A stretch of DNA of 14,965 nt, taken from NCBI GenBank assembly GCA_964390715.1, contig CAYMIM010000006.1, forward strand, positions 1-14,965. The letters are read 5' to 3'. The notes beneath the pieces were generated by a model. That model was not told where the DNA came from. It ran no database searches and saw only the letters and a list, made by a program, of their open reading frames with translations. Origin of the DNA: JACOVP01 sp964390715 (GTDB lineage Archaea; Nanobdellota; Nanobdellia; SCGC-AAA011-G17; UBA489). The stretch's first letter is position 1, and the number at the start of each line of letters is the position of its first letter. Both the position numbers and the translations under genes were made by a program. Positions 13,916 to 14,965 of the stretch are shown one piece after another.

Positions 13916-14329
13916 TTATAGATTTTTCACATAGACATCTACCATGTGATCACTGGTACTATCTTTTAGTCTTTCTTCTTGTACTCTTTCATACCCATAC
14001 TCGTCTAACTTTTTAGCGATAGATCCCATAAAGAAAAGATTTGCAGCTATAAGCACCTTATCTAAGCCCATATATATCTTTCTTCGTTGCTCTTGACTGG
14101 ATACCAGAACTACACGGCCATCATTACTTATAGAACAACTAACGTCTGGAATCCCATTACCTCCCAGCTTCATAGAAAGTTCAGTACATTGGACTCTTTT
14201 GTTGGCTTGGTCTGGCAAAGCTACTCTTTTAACGCTGTATTCTGCTACTAATCCTCTGTTTAGAAAATTATCTGTAACTAAATCCTGCAGTATAGTAAAC
14301 AGGCTTTGCGCTGGTGGACGTGGGGTCAT
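13916..14329 (-). CDS. Unknown 137-residue protein upstream of the sigma-like gene
   Basis: The product starts MTPRPPAQSLFTILQDLV and has alternating beta-like and helical stretches, including VSCSISNDGRVVLVSS (about 57-72), a helix GLDKVLIAANLFFMG and a charged C-terminus ending in VDVYVKNL. There is no signal peptide or clear membrane helix. I recognise no family. The start at 14329 is chosen because a TATA-like ACATATACC lies 28 nt upstream and the longer frame would run antisense through the ThiS-like gene. It is co-directional with the sigma-like gene (54-nt gap), so the two may share a transcript, which makes it a candidate partner or regulator of that protein; this is inference from position only. 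Confidence 0.6.
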   Translation of the reverse strand: MTPRPPAQSLFTILQDLVTDNFLNRGLVAEYSVKRVALPDQANKRVQCTELSMKLGGNGIPDVSCSISNDGRVVLVSSQEQRRKIYMGLDKVLIAANLFFMGSIAKKLDEYGYERVQEERLKDSTSDHMVDVYVKNL

Positions 14330-14351
14330 TGTTTTTGTTATTACTCCATGA

Positions 14352-14379
14352 TGGTATATGTGGCATATATTTATAAGGT
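14352..14379. promoter_or_regulatory. Divergent promoter between the 137-residue and ThiS-like genes
   Basis: The block holds ATTTATAAGG on the plus strand (centre near 14374), ACATATACC on the minus strand (centre near 14357) and an alternative minus-strand TATAAATATATG. The two genes are 103 nt apart, so their promoters lie almost on top of each other. Confidence 0.5.
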
Positions 14380-14432
14380 TTTCTGTCTCTCGTTTAGCAA
14401 CGCTTAAAAGCATGCCTTCTCTTTTCTTTTTT

Positions 14433-14639
14433 ATGAAGATTTCTGTGCTGATTGAACGAACTAACGACAAACAAATAATCACTCTGCCAGGGAAGGCACA
14501 AGTGAAGGATCTTTTAGCGAAGCTTTCTCTGAATCCTGTGACTGTTTTAGTGACGAGAAACAAAACTGTTGTTATTGAGCAAACTCCCCTTAAAGACAAG
14601 GACGCAGTCAAGATTTTGTCCGTTGTCTCTGGCGGCTGA
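14433..14639 (+). CDS. ThiS/MoaD/SAMP-like ubiquitin-fold protein ending in GG
   Basis: The 68-residue product begins MKISVLIERTNDKQIITLPG, continues with VKDLLAKLSLNPVTVLVTRN and closes with LKDKDAVKILSVVSGG. Size, beta-grasp pattern and the C-terminal Gly-Gly are those of ThiS, MoaD and archaeal SAMP/Urm1-like proteins; the VVSGG ending and the short loop are closest to ThiS/SAMP2 types. Such proteins are adenylated at the terminal Gly by an E1-like enzyme (candidate at 9414-10358) and then carry sulfur for tRNA thiolation or cofactor synthesis, or are conjugated to lysines. An in-frame ATG at 14412 would add MPSLFFF and lies nearer the TATA box; I prefer 14433 by family fit, but the earlier start is possible. 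Confidence 0.8.
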   Translation: MKISVLIERTNDKQIITLPGKAQVKDLLAKLSLNPVTVLVTRNKTVVIEQTPLKDKDAVKILSVVSGG

Positions 14640-14655
14640 TTTTTTCAACGCAACT

Positions 14656-14665
14656 CTTTTATACT
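14656..14665 (+). promoter_or_regulatory. TATA element of the last, partial gene
   Basis: CTTTTATACT is centred near 14660, 34 nt before the ATG at 14694. Confidence 0.4.
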
Positions 14666-14693
14666 CCTCTCTTGTCTGGTTTTCTGATTCTTG

Positions 14694-14965
14694 ATGACTC
14701 ACTCAGAACTTCCCTTTAGAGAACTAATAAAAGTCTTAGGCAACGCAGGCATACCGGAACGTCTTGGTCAAAATGTCCTTGCCCAAGGCATCAGGCAGGT
14801 TAATGATCTCTATGATCTTCTTAAACAACGAGAACCTTCTCGTGTATTAGGCTTAGCAGATGATATGTCCAATACCGTTCCTTATAACGCGCTTGGCAGC
14901 GTTTATTCGTTTCTCGCTCCAACAATCCAAAGGCCTTTATTAGGAGCTCTTCTCTCGCGATTTGA
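14694..14965 (+). CDS. Partial CDS (5' end) of an unknown protein
   Basis: A frame starts at ATG 14694 and stays open to the window edge, giving 90 residues. It begins MTHSELPFRELIKVLGNAG and continues with amphipathic helices (LAQGIRQVNDLYDLLKQ) and a more hydrophobic stretch near YNALGSVYSFLAPTIQRPLLGALL. No motif or family is recognised and the C-terminus is outside the window. A TATA-like element upstream and the absence of stops support it as a real gene. A TTG at 14691 directly before the ATG is a less likely start. Confidence 0.55.
   Translation, partial: MTHSELPFRELIKVLGNAGIPERLGQNVLAQGIRQVNDLYDLLKQREPSRVLGLADDMSNTVPYNALGSVYSFLAPTIQRPLLGALLSRF

Noticed and set aside
14330..14611. N-terminal extension of the 137-residue protein up to a start at 14611
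   Set aside because: The extension would run antisense through the whole ThiS-like gene and across its promoter; the ATG at 14329 has a TATA-like element at the usual distance.
1..14965. CRISPR array, insertion sequence, integrase or rRNA/tRNA gene
   Set aside because: No direct repeats with regular spacers, no transposase or integrase motifs and no RNA gene signature were found; intergenic spaces are all shorter than about 210 nt.

Overview
The window reads as a chromosomal piece of an archaeon, most likely a DPANN lineage of the Woesearchaeota/Pacearchaeota type. Three things in the sequence support this. (1) Nearly every gene has an A/T-rich TATA element centred about 24-31 nt before its start codon and usually no Shine-Dalgarno site, which is the arrangement of TBP/TFB-dependent, leaderless archaeal transcripts. 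(2) SD-like sites appear mainly at internal operon starts. (3) There is a membrane-anchored Cys-rich protein with the CGNxxCExGE...CxxDC pattern common in such genomes. The lineage is inferred from style, not from a marker gene.

Layout. 1-95 (minus) is the start of a gene leaving the window, possibly a CDP-alcohol phosphatidyltransferase. 263-2184 (minus) is a two-gene operon: a CorA-type divalent cation transporter overlapping a 30-cysteine surface protein. 2231-3256 (minus) is a DUF1016/YhcG-type nuclease-fold protein. 3458-5671 (plus) holds a membrane-tethered thioredoxin-like protein, an RfaE-type PfkB sugar kinase, a 23-residue Lys-rich peptide ending in CxxC, and a VKOR-type disulfide-forming membrane protein. 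5698-6448 (minus) is a tight operon of two small proteins and a truncated CHAT/caspase-like protein. 6565-9129 (plus) is a P2-type Ca2+ ATPase. 9142-9318 (minus) is a 58-residue exported or membrane peptide. 9414-12904 (plus) holds an E1-like ThiF/MoeB enzyme, a 3-Cys ferredoxin and a CopA-type Cu+ ATPase. 12926-14329 (minus) holds a sigma-70-like protein preceded by an unknown 137-residue protein. 14433-14639 (plus) is a ThiS/MoaD-like ubiquitin-fold protein ending in GG, and 14694 to the end is the start of an unknown gene.

How they may work together. The tethered thioredoxin and VKOR form a plausible oxidative folding pair outside the membrane, with the Cys-rich surface protein as an obvious kind of client. 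The E1-like enzyme and the GG-ending protein are a plausible sulfur-carrier or protein-conjugation pair. CorA, the Ca2+ pump and CopA give a cluster of metal transport.

The most unusual item is the sigma-70-like gene at 12926-13861. It carries recognisable region 2 and region 4 blocks in a genome whose promoters look like TBP/TFB promoters. Archaeal RNA polymerase normally uses no sigma factor, so either this is a transferred gene with a new role or an extra layer of transcription control.
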